NCBI GenBank assembly: GCA_009363875.1
Contig: CM018693.1
Coordinates: 71,718,986-71,782,985, forward strand
DNA: 64,000 nt
Reading direction: 5' to 3'
Origin: Mikania micrantha
Lineage: Eukaryota; Streptophyta; Magnoliopsida; Asterales; Asteraceae
Positions 1 to 11,581 of the stretch are shown in pieces (position 1 is the first letter of the stretch; every line of letters starts with the position of its first letter). The position numbers were made by a program, and so were the translations under genes. Under the pieces are notes generated by a model that was given only the letters and a program-made list of their open reading frames with translations, ran no database searches and was not told the DNA's origin.

Positions 1-2
1 TT

Positions 3-656
3 CAGGCAGCACCGTTTGAAGCATTGTATGGTCGCAAATGTCGCTCACCAGTTTGCTGGGCTAAAATTGGTGACAGTCAGATTACAGGTCCTGAACTAGT
101 ACACGAAACGACAGAGAAGATAGTTCAAATCCGGAACCGTATGGCAGCGGCCCGGGATCGACAAAAGAGTTACGCTGACAAACGTCGAAAGCCATTGGAA
201 TTTCAAGTAGGAGACCGAGTTCTTCTAAAGGTGTCACCTTGGAAAGGTGTGATACGATTCGGCAAGCGCGGGAAGCTTAGTCCACGGTACGTAGGACCTT
301 TTGAGATCCTGAAAAGGATTGGTCCGGTTGCGTATAAACTCAAATTACCGGATGAACTCAGTGGAGTTCATGATGTCTTTCACGTATCGAACTTAAAGAA
401 ATGTTTTTCTGATGAGACATTGATTGTACCATTGGAAGAAATACAAGTGGACGAACAGTTACGATTCATTGAAGAACCAGCTGAAATCATGGACCGAGAG
501 GTCAAACAGCTCAAACAAAGCAAGATTCCGATAGTCAAAGTCCGGTGGAATTCAAGACGTGGTCCTGAATTCACATGGGAAAGGGAAGATCTAATGATGA
601 AGAAGTATCCTCATCTGTTCAAAACGACAACTGCAAACACTGTGAAGACACGTTAA
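3..656 (+). CDS. pol: Integrase C-terminal part with chromodomain-like tail, partial (element F)
   Basis: This open frame, cut by the window edge, is the last ~218 codons of a Ty3/gypsy polyprotein. It begins just after the DDE core, at the conserved ALYGRKCRSPVCW segment. The GPY/F-type module follows (GDRVLLKVSPWKGV, then RYVGPFEILKRIGPVAYKL and SGVHDVFHVSNLKKC). A chromodomain-like tail ends the protein (EIMDREVKQLKQSKIPIVKV, FTWERED). In chromoviruses this tail is thought to steer integration to particular chromatin. The frame stops at TAA (654-656) beside the AATTTCG-GGA-CGAAATT hairpin that also ends pol in A3. There are no internal stops in the visible part. The upstream half, and so the state of the gene, cannot be judged here. 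Confidence 0.9.
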   Translation, partial: QAAPFEALYGRKCRSPVCWAKIGDSQITGPELVHETTEKIVQIRNRMAAARDRQKSYADKRRKPLEFQVGDRVLLKVSPWKGVIRFGKRGKLSPRYVGPFEILKRIGPVAYKLKLPDELSGVHDVFHVSNLKKCFSDETLIVPLEEIQVDEQLRFIEEPAEIMDREVKQLKQSKIPIVKVRWNSRRGPEFTWEREDLMMKKYPHLFKTTTANTVKTR

Positions 657-1228
657 ATTTCGGGACGAAATTTCCTTCAACAAGGGGATGACGTGATGCT
701 TCACACATCAACACTTCAAATTTCAAACTGTAAGCACAAACACTTTATGTAATTGGTTATGTTACAAACAAGTGTGCTACATTACATCTTATGTGCTACA
801 TTTCATATGTTACATGTTATGGTAGTACAAATATGATTAGTTACATGCATTTTGCTATGTGCGAGGGTACATAGTACAAACAGTTGCAAACACTCACTAT
901 GTGCAAGGTTACATAGCACAGTATGATCAAACACAAAACATTCACAGTTAGGTGTACTAACTATGTGCAAAGTTACATAGCACAGTATGATCAAACACAA
1001 AACATTCACAGTTAGGTGTACTAACTGGTTTGCACGCGAACAGTTACATGAAACGATCACACGTAGGTGTGATGTTGCAAACGTTGAACTTTGTGTGTGA
1101 CTACACACAAGCACACCGAATGATCAAACATCACACTAACACATATAATCTGAACTCACAAGTAGTTTCCTAACTAATTCTAACATTTAACAATTTTCGG
1201 GACGAAAATTTCTTCAACAAGGGGATGA
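657..1228 (+). repeat. Post-pol spacer of element F with duplicated hairpin/polypurine block
   Basis: The block 'TTTCGGGACGAAATTT...CTTCAACAAGGGGATGA' occurs at about 657-690 and again at about 1196-1228, directly before the LTR. The ~510 bp between them carries a tandem duplication around 903-1025 (GTTACATAGCACAGTATGAT recurs) and many short GTTACAT/ACATAG words. In A3 pol and LTR are separated by only ~35 bp, so this spacer is extra. The second block is in the position of the functional polypurine tract. No convincing coding potential is seen. Confidence 0.7.
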
Positions 1229-3525
1229 TGTGACAATCCGGCATTTACGGACTAACTCCGTAAACCCAAGATTAATCGAAATGTTGCGAAATCGAACATA
1301 ACCAAATTAGAAGGGTTAGAATTAAACAAAATGAGTCCCAAAATGTTCAAATTATAAGAATTAGACTTGTAAAAGATTGTAATTATCAAATTTGACTTTT
1401 ACAAGTCAAAATTCGGCCAAATGGTTAGCAAAATTCGAAATTAACATTAAATCCTTGTTAATAACCGAATTAAACTATCAATAATCATCACATTGATGAT
1501 GAGCAACGGTTATCAACAGTAATTAACCCATCAATGATCGTATTGAAGTCGATTAACAACCTATTAAGTTGAAACCGTCACTAGTGACTATAAATCCATA
1601 TGATCCGATCAAAATTCGTCCAATTGAACATACATAACTCTAAATCGGCACCCTCTGGACTTTTTACATACATCAATTCGAATCAAGAAGCATCAGGCAG
1701 AAGATTTCGAGTGGGAGCCGGCCGAAACTCAGCCTTTTAATCGATCTCCTTCAATCCAACACTAAACCAGGTAAAAATCGATACACACACACCCTAACAT
1801 GGTCGACTAAGGGAAGCCCTAACATAATTTCATCTAACATCATTGAATTTCACGAGTTCTAATTCTAGGGTTTTGAGATAAAAACGTTTTGGGGTTTCTT
1901 AAACAAACAACATTAAAAATCTAATTAATTTACACACATGGGTTCGGTTTAACATAGGGATGAAAAGCCCTATGAATTTGGGGATTTATAGAGTCGAATT
2001 TGGCTCAATTGAATTGGGGATTGGGTTGTTCGAACCCGACCTTGATCAGGGCTGAATTGAGGTAATTCGCCTAACAATTGGGTGAATTAAAGCATCCCCG
2101 AGATGAGCCTGAACATAAAGAACAAAAGCCCTATGGTGGTGGGATCGAACTCGGACAAATCGGGGATCAATTGGGTTCACATAGTTCGGTTAAGGATTAT
2201 CAAAGGGGAACTCGACTTATTGTGGTTAAAATCATTTAAACAGCAATATGATAGCAAAATATGAAGCAGAGCAGTGGTGGTGTGCGTGTGTTTGGTTTGA
2301 GAGGTCAAGGGTTCGACCCTTGCCCTTGACAGTTTTTGGAAATTAAATCATTTTTAGTGTTTTGATCATAAAACGTTCGTTTTAACTCCGATTCGACCCA
2401 TTTGAATTGCGTTGGAACGAGAATTCAATTCCGAACGTATAAGAATAATAATATATATATTTTGACATGAAACCATAAATCGTGTATAAATACGCGTGTT
2501 TAATGAAATCGTATATAGTAGAACGATTTAAATATACGAACTTAAAATCGTACATGTTTTTATATATACGTTTCAAACATTCTAACGTACGTGTGTTGAC
2601 ACGTATGTGATTACAAACACAAAACGACATTCCAATTAACACAACGTTATTGTTTAAACACAGATTCTTCGTAGAGGATTATCTACGCGATTTCACGTGC
2701 GTTGATCATTCTGTTTGCTATCAAAGGTGCGTACACGGCCCCTTTTCTTATTTTAACTGTTTTGGGGGAGAAAACATGTGCAAACAAACATTTTAGATAC
2801 ATATCACTTGCATGAGTTAGCTGTTTACTATAAGTGTGCACATAACACTCAAAGTCCTTACACGTTGAACCGTTTAGTTTGCTGTAGTGCAAAGCGTGGT
2901 AGTTGAAGATAGATCTATTGGGTTTGACAAACCTCACTTGGTAGATGGGATCTACGCAAGTGTTTAACTAGCCAATTCAACATTACTATTGTTTGTGTTA
3001 GACAATAGTGGGAAGGCAAAACATGCGATAGCATGCAACAGTCAGCTTCGGTGTCAACCACTTATGTAAATAGTACAATGACTAGCTATCATGACTATGC
3101 AATGTGTGATTATGTTATCTGCAACATTTACATTTCAAACTGTTGTTCAAACAATTGTGATTATACAAACCTGTGTATGCACCAATCTTTGTGTTGACTT
3201 GATTTACATGTCTTCTCAGGACGTTAACGTACAAGAACAAGCAAGCATGGACTAGGAGATCGAGTCTCATGCATATCTTACATCATAGTTGTTTTTGATT
3301 TGAATATTTGAGACATTAGTATTGTAATTTACATTTTGCAAACATGGGATTGTTTCACTTTTTACAAACGCTTCCGCAATGTTTTAAACTCTGAATTTTT
3401 CAATTAAGACCAAAGTTATGTTTGAAATTCATATAGAGGTCTTCGTTATGTCTAATGATCTGAGATCCTGGTTTGTCACGTTCCAAACGGTATGATCCCG
3501 TTAGTTGAAAATTGGGGGTGTGACA
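1229..3525 (+). repeat. 3' LTR of element F (about 2.3 kb)
   Basis: The LTR starts TGTGACAATCC after the polypurine tract and ends GGGGGTGTGACA. A TATA-like ACTATAAAT lies near 1588-1596. A candidate donor CCAG|GTAAAA is at 1771 and an acceptor TCTTCTCAG|G ends at 3219, preceded by a GTTGACTT box. This matches the exon-intron-exon plan of the A, B, D and E LTRs, but without the CGAACC and GGCCCA arrays. A hairpin (AACGG/CCGTT) at about 3486-3502 lies close to the 3' end. A stretch near 2305-2330 (GGTTCGACCC) looks like a Pol III B box but has no tRNA fold around it. ORFs here are short and unconvincing. Confidence 0.8.
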
Positions 3526-6500
3526 TTAAACCTGATTACCTGAAACACGTGAAAAATAACTGTCAACTACAAAAGTAGTTGATGAGAACAATAGGTTTAA
3601 CATTTGTAAATATGAATATGCATTGTAAGGCATATGTATAGAACAATGAATGAAAATACATGGATGGTTGCAACCCAAACTAACATCAAGTATGTATAAT
3701 GTGTCCAAACAGTCAACAGACTGTTTGCTAGAAAACCAACATATAATCAAGTCCCAAACTACGTTTGGAGTCAGAAAATTTGTCAGCAAACGCATTAACA
3801 CGAGCTGTACTAACGAGTTTACTCAGAAGACAAGTCCGTGTTGACGTAACCCGGTCAATATGATGTATGCTGGTAAACTAAATTAGCAGCAATTTCATAT
3901 TACCGTAATGTAACCAATTCTGCAGTTAGCTTTTAAAACAAATTTAAAAGCTAACTCCAGCTTTGGTATGTCCCAATGTGTCCGCTTTCCCTTGTTGTGA
4001 TCACCCAGTACTAACGCTAAATGAATATGTAACTTGATGTATGTATAAGTTTGTTCACAACGATGAACACCATGTTTTTGAAATACTTGGATTTGAAAAC
4101 TTTGGTTGAATGCCTTGTTTGAATACCATGATTTGAAAATCTTACTTGAATACCATGAATTGAAATCCTTTGATTGGATACCATCATGAAAACTATTGAA
4201 TTGTATCCCTTGTTTTGAAACCTCTGATGTAATACCGAGAATAGAGTCCCTGTGTAATAACAAGGTTTATAAAGTATCATTTTATCGAAAACGCAAGATT
4301 TTAGTAAAAGAGTTTATACAAGTTATTCCTTAAAAGTATTTATCATTTATAAAACCATTTATGTAAAATTGGTGTAAAACAGTTTAGTGAACCTTTTATA
4401 AAACCTTTTAGTAGAAATTGTTTAACAGTTGATAAAACCATTATAAACAGTTGATAAATCCTTTGAAAAACAGTTGAGAAATCCCTTGGATTTCTAAAAT
4501 GAACCTGTAACAGTTGAACAGTAGCATAAATCCTGTATATGAAATATGATTTGCATAAAGAATGTTTGATCACGTGTTCCACCCCAAAACAGTTGAAAAA
4601 CAGTAAAAGAGGGGCTAATGTTCTCACCTGTCTGCAGTAGACTCTGAACTATAACAAGTAGCAAGTAGCAAACAAGACTTCTAAATGGTTCCTATATCAT
4701 TGTAATCATACATAAGATATAAGATTTATGATTGTATAGACTTTGATTTATTGATTGACTTGCGTTATCATGGTCTTGATTAACTCTTGATTACATGTTC
4801 TCATGTTTAAAAGGGTTGTATGAATTTGATTATCATGATTGAGTCACTTGATTGATACTTGATTCATGAAAAAGAAGTGTCATGTTCTTTTATGCACAAC
4901 TTGTTTGCATAAAATAACAAGTGTTGATAAATTTGATAACCATTGTTTAACATGTAGTTTGAAGATATGTTAAAGTGTTTTAGACCCTTGTGATTATGAC
5001 TTGATCTCATAATTAGGTTGAATTAAACCTAAACCGAATAAGATCCTTTCATAATTAATGAGTAAAAAGGCCAAGATTGGGCCGAGATATAATTCCATGG
5101 GCCAATCTCTTCCTATTGGTCCTAAGCATTGGTTATTGGGCCTTGGGCATGAGTATGAGCCAAATTGAAATCTTATGGGCCAATTCAACTTAAAGTTGGG
5201 CTTGAGTTGAAATCATGGTGAGCTAATCAATAAATGTTTGGGTTAACCAATCGGGCTACATATGACTAATGGGCCGAGAATACTATTGAGCTTGATTTAA
5301 TCATGTGGATCAAATGGAATAGCATGGACCGAACTAAAGGAAAGCTGGGTTGTCGACCGGTTTACAAGGGTGGCAGCGAACCCTTGGGTTCGGTTGATCT
5401 AGGTTCGGTCATGTCTTAGCATGGGGTTCGGCTAATGATGTGATGATCAAGGGTTCGCATGGCTGCAACCTAGGTTTGGTGAAGGCTGAGAGGTTTGGCT
5501 AAAAATTGGCTCGCCTTCATGGTTCGGCTCGTATGGTTCGCTAGCAGCCAACACCCATAGGTTCGTGGCCCTGTTAAGTTCGTCTGAGTCATCATAGGTT
5601 CGCCCGGAGTCAAAGGTTCGTCTAGGATGGTTCGGGGCTTGAAGGTTCGTCGGTCATGGAGGCTCGGCTGATGCATGGGTTCGCCCTGAGCTCTAAGGTT
5701 CGTGATTTCATGCATGAGGGTTCGTCTGAATGAAAATGGTTCGTCTACATGCAGGGGTTCGGCTGATGACTGGTAGGCTCGTTCTCATGGAAGGTTCGCC
5801 TATAGACCGAGGGTTCGGCAGGCTGATCAGCGAACCATGCAAGGTTCGGCCACCTCCCCAGGGTTCGGCAAGCTGTCGAGCAGGTTTGGCCAGGTCTACG
5901 CTCCACGAACCTTGGTTCAACCCATCCTCTTCCTCGAACCAATCCAGTCCCAGATCCTTACTTAGGTTTGTCTCATGCTGTGATAGGTTACTAGGGTTGT
6001 GAAACTCAAATGGTGATGCAAGAACCGGTTATGTGTGTGTATCAACACCCACGAATAAAACCCTCTTTTTCAGAATTTTTGTGGCTTCATACCTCGAGTT
6101 TGGCCAGACAAATCCGCAGATATGTTGTACTTCCTTGTAGTACTCGTCGAGGGCTTCGCGTGGACGCCAAGAACACTCAAATCCGTGGAGAAACGAAGGA
6201 GATACGTGCGTTTAAAGCTTGAATTTCTAGAGAGAGGTGGGAGACGAAAATTTAGAGAGAGAGAGGGTTGTGGCTGAATTAAATGAGGGGAAAAGCCTTC
6301 TTCAAGGCTTTTATACCACGAGTGATATTCGGGTTCTTTTCGGTTGCTCGGTTCGCGTTTTCGGAACGCAACGCGCATTTTACGCGGTTTAAATAAAATA
6401 GTTATTATTCTCGTCTTTTTGATGAGTTTCAAAATTGTAAAAATGTAAAATAAATTATTTCACTTATTTTTACTCTTCGTTCGAAATCCGACCGTTAAAC

Positions 6501-6986
6501 AAATACAATTACGTGTATACCCGTAATCGCTTACGTTTTTCGATCGTGTTATTTATTTATTGTCGTTCAATCATAATTATAAGTTCAACATTCGTATCGT
6601 TATGGATCGTCACCCATAATTATACTCAGTCTCGCTTACGTATTACGATTTTGATTAATTAATTCGTTTGTCATAATATTCGTCTAAACACTACGCACCA
6701 ACACTATCCCATTACACCGAACGCAGTATATGTATAGGGCATACCCCAAAGTCCAGCTACCTGTCTTATCTGACGCCGTCCCACCACTGTTTCGATATAA
6801 TACGATACTGTTCTTGCCTAGCGGAATCGACTGTAAATACGTAATTCATACTTGTTCCTATTTAATAAGATCCTGTAACACATAAACACAATCATGAACA
6901 TATGAATCACATTGACTGATTGGACATGAATACACATTGTTCTAACACTGTTTATGACTACCATGACTAAATGTACAGATGTTACA
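3526..6986 (-). repeat. A1 3' LTR (minus strand), part right of the F insertion
   Basis: Nearly colinear with 13463-16669 (the 5' LTR). In transcription order (right to left) it holds: a stem-loop cassette at about 6711-6804; a TATA box (6310-6317, reverse) with perfect palindrome AAAGCCTT/AAGGCTTT (6292-6311); a CT-rich leader; a candidate donor (GT at 6091-6092); a GGTTCG-rich array at about 5340-5950; a TGGGCC array at about 5050-5300; a 13-bp-stem hairpin near 3929-3961; and a candidate acceptor at 3540-3541. Element F entered 15 bases beyond that acceptor. It carries a 253-bp segment (6158-6410) that the 5' LTR has lost. Confidence 0.88.
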
Positions 6987-7019
6987 GTCTCCCCTAGTTA
7001 AGGGAATTTCGTCCCGAAA

Positions 7020-10000
7020 TTAACTAGCCGAAGGTACTGTAAAAAGATGAGGGTACTTAAGCTTCATTTGGTCTTCACGTTCCCAAGTGAACTCAGCACC
7101 ACGTTTGCCCTCCCATCGTACCTTTACGATCGGAATACGTCTACGTTTAAGTTTCTTGACTCTATGATCCATGATTTCTACAGGACGTTCTATGAATTGC
7201 ACGTTGTTTTGTATGTGAATGTCTTACAGTGGAATTTGAACATCATGATCCGCCAAGCATTTCTTAAGATTCGATATATGAAACGTATCGTGAACATTGC
7301 TTAGCTCCACTGGAAGTTTGAGTTTGTAGGCTACGGGACCAATCCTTTCCAGGATCTCAAAAGGTCCAACGTACCTTGGTGCAAGTTTCCCTTTCTTCCC
7401 GAATCGGACGACGCCTTTCCAGGGAGAAACTTTGAGTAAGACTCGGTCACTGACTTGAAACTCACGCGGTTTCCGACGTCGATCGGCATAGCTCTTTTGT
7501 CGATCTCTTGTGGCATTAAGCCTTGATTGAATGATTTTAATCTTGTCGGTTGTTTCTTGAATGAGTTCAGGTCCTACGACCTGTGAGTCACCAACCTCGG
7601 TCCAACAGACCGGTGATCGGCACTTCCTACCATATAAAGCTTCGAATGGTGCACATTGAATGCTTGTATGGTAGCTGTTGTTGTACGAAAACTCGATGAG
7701 TGGAAGATGAGTATCTCAACTCCCACCAAAGTCAATCACACAAGAACGAAGCATGTCCTCGAGTGTTTGGATAGTTCTTTCGCTTTGACCATCGGTTTGG
7801 GGATGATACGCCGTGCTAAGATTTACACGGGTTCCCAAAGCCTTTTGCAATGATTGCCAAAAGCGAGAAGTGAATCGACTATCACGATCAGAAATGATTG
7901 ATGTTGGAGGACCATGACGAGCGATGATTTCGTTGATGTACAATGTGGATAACTTCTCCATCTTGTAATCCTGTCGGATTGGGAGAAAATGAGCGGATTT
8001 GGTGAATCGATCAACGATCACCCAAATCGAATCGTAACCTCGCGGAGTTCTCGGCAACTTAGTTATGAAATCCATGGAAATCTGTTCCCATTTCCATTGA
8101 GGAATTTCAGGTTGCTGCAGAAGTCCCGAAGGCTTTTGATGTTCTGCTTTGACTTTGGAACATGTTAGACATTTTCCCACATACAATGCTATGTCTTTCT
8201 TCATTCCCGGCAACCAGTAAGATGCCCGTAAGTCTTGGTACATCTTATCTGCTCCAGGATGAACTGAGTATCGCGACTTATGAGCCTCATCACAGATGAG
8301 TGTGCGCAATTCTTCTGACTTTGGAATCCAAATGCGGCCGTTGAGATATAACACCCCATCAGATCGACGTTCTAGTTTCTTCTCAATTCCGCAGTCTAAG
8401 TCTGTTTTCAGCTTATTGTCTATCACCACTTGTTGTTGTGCAATACGAATCAAATCCTTCAACTTTGGCTGTGTGTTGATCTCCATGGCTCTTACACGAA
8501 TTGACTTGACTGGTTCCTTACGACTAAGAGCATCCGCCACCACATTGGCTTTACCCGGGTGGTAACGAATCTCACAGTCATAATCAGTTAGAAGCTCAAC
8601 CCAACGCCGTTGTCTCATGTTGAGTTCCTTCTGATTGAGTATGTGTTGCAGGCTCTTGTGGTCCGTATAGATAACACATTTAGTACCATAAAGGTAGTGC
8701 CTCCATATCTTCAATGCAAAGACCGCAGCCCCTAACTCAAGGTCATGAGTAGTATAATTCTTCTCGTGAACCTTAAGTTGTCTTGAAGCATATGCAATCA
8801 CCTTGTCCCGTTGCATAAGTACGCAACCGAGTCCAAGGTTTGAAGCATCACAGTAGACAATGAAATCATCACTGCCTTCTGGAAGACTAAGGATATGGGA
8901 GTTGCATAACTTCTGTTTAAGAAGTTGAAATGCATCTTCTTATTTTTGCCCCCATATAAAAGCTTGACTTTTCAGAGTCAGAGTGGTAAGTGGCAAGGCG
9001 ATCTTTGAAAAGTTCGCGATGAACCTTCTGTAGTAACCTGCCAGACCCAGAAATGAACGAATCTCTGTTGGAGTAGATGGGGTAGTCCAGTTCTTAATTG
9101 CCTCAATCTTTGCTGGATCTACATGAATCCCATCCTTGTTTATGACATGCCCTAAGAAGTGAACTTCTTTTAGCCAAAATTCACACTTTGAGAATTTAGC
9201 ATAGAGCTGTTCAGCTCTTAGTAGCTCTAAGACTTTCTTCAAATGATCCTTATGTTCTTGCTCCGTCTTTGAATAAATCAGTATATCATCAATGAAGACG
9301 ATAACAAACTGATCTAAATATGGTCTGCAGACTCGATTCATCAGATCCATGAACACTGCCGGTGCATTGGTCAGTCCAAATGGCATAACCACGAACTCGT
9401 AGTGTCCATATCGAGTCCTAAACGCAGTCTTTGGTATATCCTCATCATTTACTCGTAACTGATGATACCCGGATCGTAGATCAATTTTAGAAAAGCAAGT
9501 CGCTCCCTGTAATTGATCAAACAGATCGTCGATCCTAGGTAAAGGATATTTGTTCTTGATTGTCAACTTGTTTAGCTCACGATAATCGATGCACATACGA
9601 AATGAACCATCTTTCTTCTTGACAAAGAGGACCGGAGCTCCCCAAGGAGAGAAACTCGGTCTTATGAAACCTTTGTCTAGAAGCTCTTGGAGTTGACTAG
9701 ACAGTTCTTGCATCTCAGACGGTGCTAATCGATATGGTGACTTCGCCACTGGGTTTGCTCCAGGGACGAGATCGATTCTAAACTCCACTTGTCTGATCGG
9801 TGGTAGTCCAAGCAAGTCTTCTGGGAACACATCCGGATAATCTCTGATGACCGGAACGTCTTCAACTGCTTTCTTCTCAGGTTTCTTCTCTACCACATGA
9901 GCCAGGAATGCATAGTATTTCTTCTTCAGGTACTTCCTAGCCTTGATGCACGACATAATCTTCAATCCGCGGCAGGGTTTCTCGCCGTAAACTTGCATCA

Positions 10001-10207
10001 TTTCGCCGGACGGTAGGGGAATTCGAATAAGTTTCTCTGAACATACAATTTCAGCACGATTTTTGGATAACCAATCCATTCCTACTACGACTTCGAAGCT
10101 TCCGAGTGTCATAGGAATGAGATCGATAAGGAAAAGATGATCGTTCAATCTTAATTCACCATCACGAATTATTGAATTTACTAATATGGTCTTACCATCC
10201 GCTACTT
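7020..10207 (-). pseudogene. pol: Degenerate pol of A1: protease end, RT, RNase H, integrase, chromodomain
   Basis: Against A3 the frame covers the end of the aspartic protease region, reverse transcriptase (FIDD motif intact, 8940-10148), RNase H (DAS and YTDHKSLQ motifs), integrase (zinc finger and DDE core, 7716-8816) and the chromodomain-like tail (7020-7202). Lesions I can read are a nonsense codon where A3 has Gln in WGQKQEDAF (near 8940), TGG to TGA after CVIDFGGS (near 7716), and GAA to TAA before the chromodomain (near 7225). The product cannot be a full polyprotein. Ends with the same palindromic stop/polypurine block as A3. Confidence 0.9.
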
Positions 10208-11581
10208 CTACGGTGTAAGGAGCATCAAGTATAGATGGTTGTTTATTACACAGTGAAGCAATTTAGTAGAGACAAAACTTTTATCAGCACCAGTGTCAAA
10301 TATGATTGAAACGTAGTGATCATTAATGAGAAATGTACCCGTGATGACTGCCGGGTCCTCGCGTGCTTCGGAAGTTCCGATAACAAAGGCACGAGCAGTA
10401 GCATTTGTAGCGGCTGGGTTGAGTTTCGGGCACTGATTTCTGAAGTGTCCTTCTGCTCCACAGTTGTAACACGCCCTTCCACCAGTAGTAGCAGGATTAG
10501 CGGTGGTAGTTGTAGCAGCAGCTAGATGAGCAGATCGACATGTTGCAGCCAAATGTCCAAATCTTCCACACTTAAGACATTTTCTGCATGGAATAGTGGG
10601 TAGGTGATGGTATTGGCATTTGGTGCACAGTGGGAACGGACCAGTATAAGGCTTTTTGGCCGTAGCAGGTTGTGGCATAGCGGTAACAGGAGTGGCTTGT
10701 ACAGGTGTAGCTGCAGTCAAAGCTGCATAATTCTTGATCATCCTTTGTTTCTGTTTCTTCTTTTTGGGTTGATTCTGTTCAGGCTTCTTGCCTTCATCAA
10801 TCTGCGCTCTCTTATACCCCTTACGAGTGAGCACACCCGCCTTGACATATTCTTCAGTAAGGGTAGCGCCAAGATGAATTGCCGCCTCCAGAGTAGTGGG
10901 GTTACTCCCCATAACTGTTCCCCTGATGACTAGGGGTAATCCTTCAACGTACTTCTCTATCCTGCGGGATAGAGGAGTAACCAGATGTGGCACCAAAATA
11001 CATAACTCATGGAAACGAGTTGTATATTTGGCGCTCTCGCCACTGTCCTGAACCAAATTCCACATCTCCACCTCGAGTTTCTTCAGTTCATGGCGTGGAC
11101 AAAACTGTTCCACCAATACCTTCTTGAAATCCTCCCATGGTAAGGCCAAAGCAACTTCCCGTCCTCTGGTTTTCTTCTCCGAATTCCACCAGGTGAGTGC
11201 GCCCTTGTGAAAAGCGCTTGAAGCCATCTTGACCTTTAGGTTTTCCGGACATCCCGTGAAGTCTAGGATATCCTCAATGCTTTCCAGCCATTGTAGTAGA
11301 CTGGTAGCTCCCTCAGTACCAGAGTACTTAGAAGGCTTAGCATCATTGAACTGCTTATAAGTGAAGGTAGCAGTTCCGGCGTTAGTGGCATTTGAGTTAT
11401 GTGCCGAATCACTGGTACTTCCCCGAAGATTCTGGGTGATATCAGTGACCATACCCGGAATAACATCCTTCATATGTACAGCGATAGCCCGGGCAATTTT
11501 ATTGATCTCATCATCATTGCCACTTGTTGAACCCCCTCCGTTAGGATCACGTCGAGGAGGCATTCTACGAATAGAAGCCAC
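10208..11581 (-). pseudogene. gag: gag of A1, frameshifted at the protease
   Basis: Starts MASIRRMPPRR like A3, with the retrotransposon gag core (SGTEGATSLLQWLESIEDIL, ALTWWNSEK), two CCHC zinc knuckles (CLKCGRFGHLAATC and CYNCGAEGHFRNQC) and the protease active site FDTGADKS. Just after the active site an indel with an in-frame TAA (near 10230-10250) diverts the frame, so the 457-residue product ends in unrelated residues. In A3 gag and pol are one uninterrupted frame, so this is damage and not a programmed shift. The gag core itself is open and could in principle still be made if transcribed. Confidence 0.88.

Larger units (their letters stand above)
1..3525 (+). mobile_element. Element F: Ty3/gypsy chromovirus, right-hand part
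   Basis: The window opens inside the integrase frame of a plus-strand Ty3/gypsy element. The visible order is integrase C-terminus (3-656), a 0.57-kb spacer holding two copies of the end-of-pol/polypurine block, and a 2.3-kb 3' LTR (1229-3525). The sequence resuming at 3526 matches 13463 onward, inside an A-family LTR, so F inserted into the left LTR of element A1. The expected 5-bp duplication on the right is TTAAA (3526-3530); the left copy lies outside the window. Membership of the Tekay/Del-like chromoviruses rests on the chromodomain-like tail of the integrase. Confidence 0.85.

Noticed and set aside
2300..2330. tRNA gene or SINE in the F LTR (GGTTCGACCC)
   Set aside because: Only a B-box/T-arm-like word is visible; no acceptor stem, anticodon arm or A box at the right distance.
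10208..10260. Programmed frameshift between gag and pol in A1
   Set aside because: A3 reads the same region in one frame; the A1 break is an indel with stops and no slippery site is evident.
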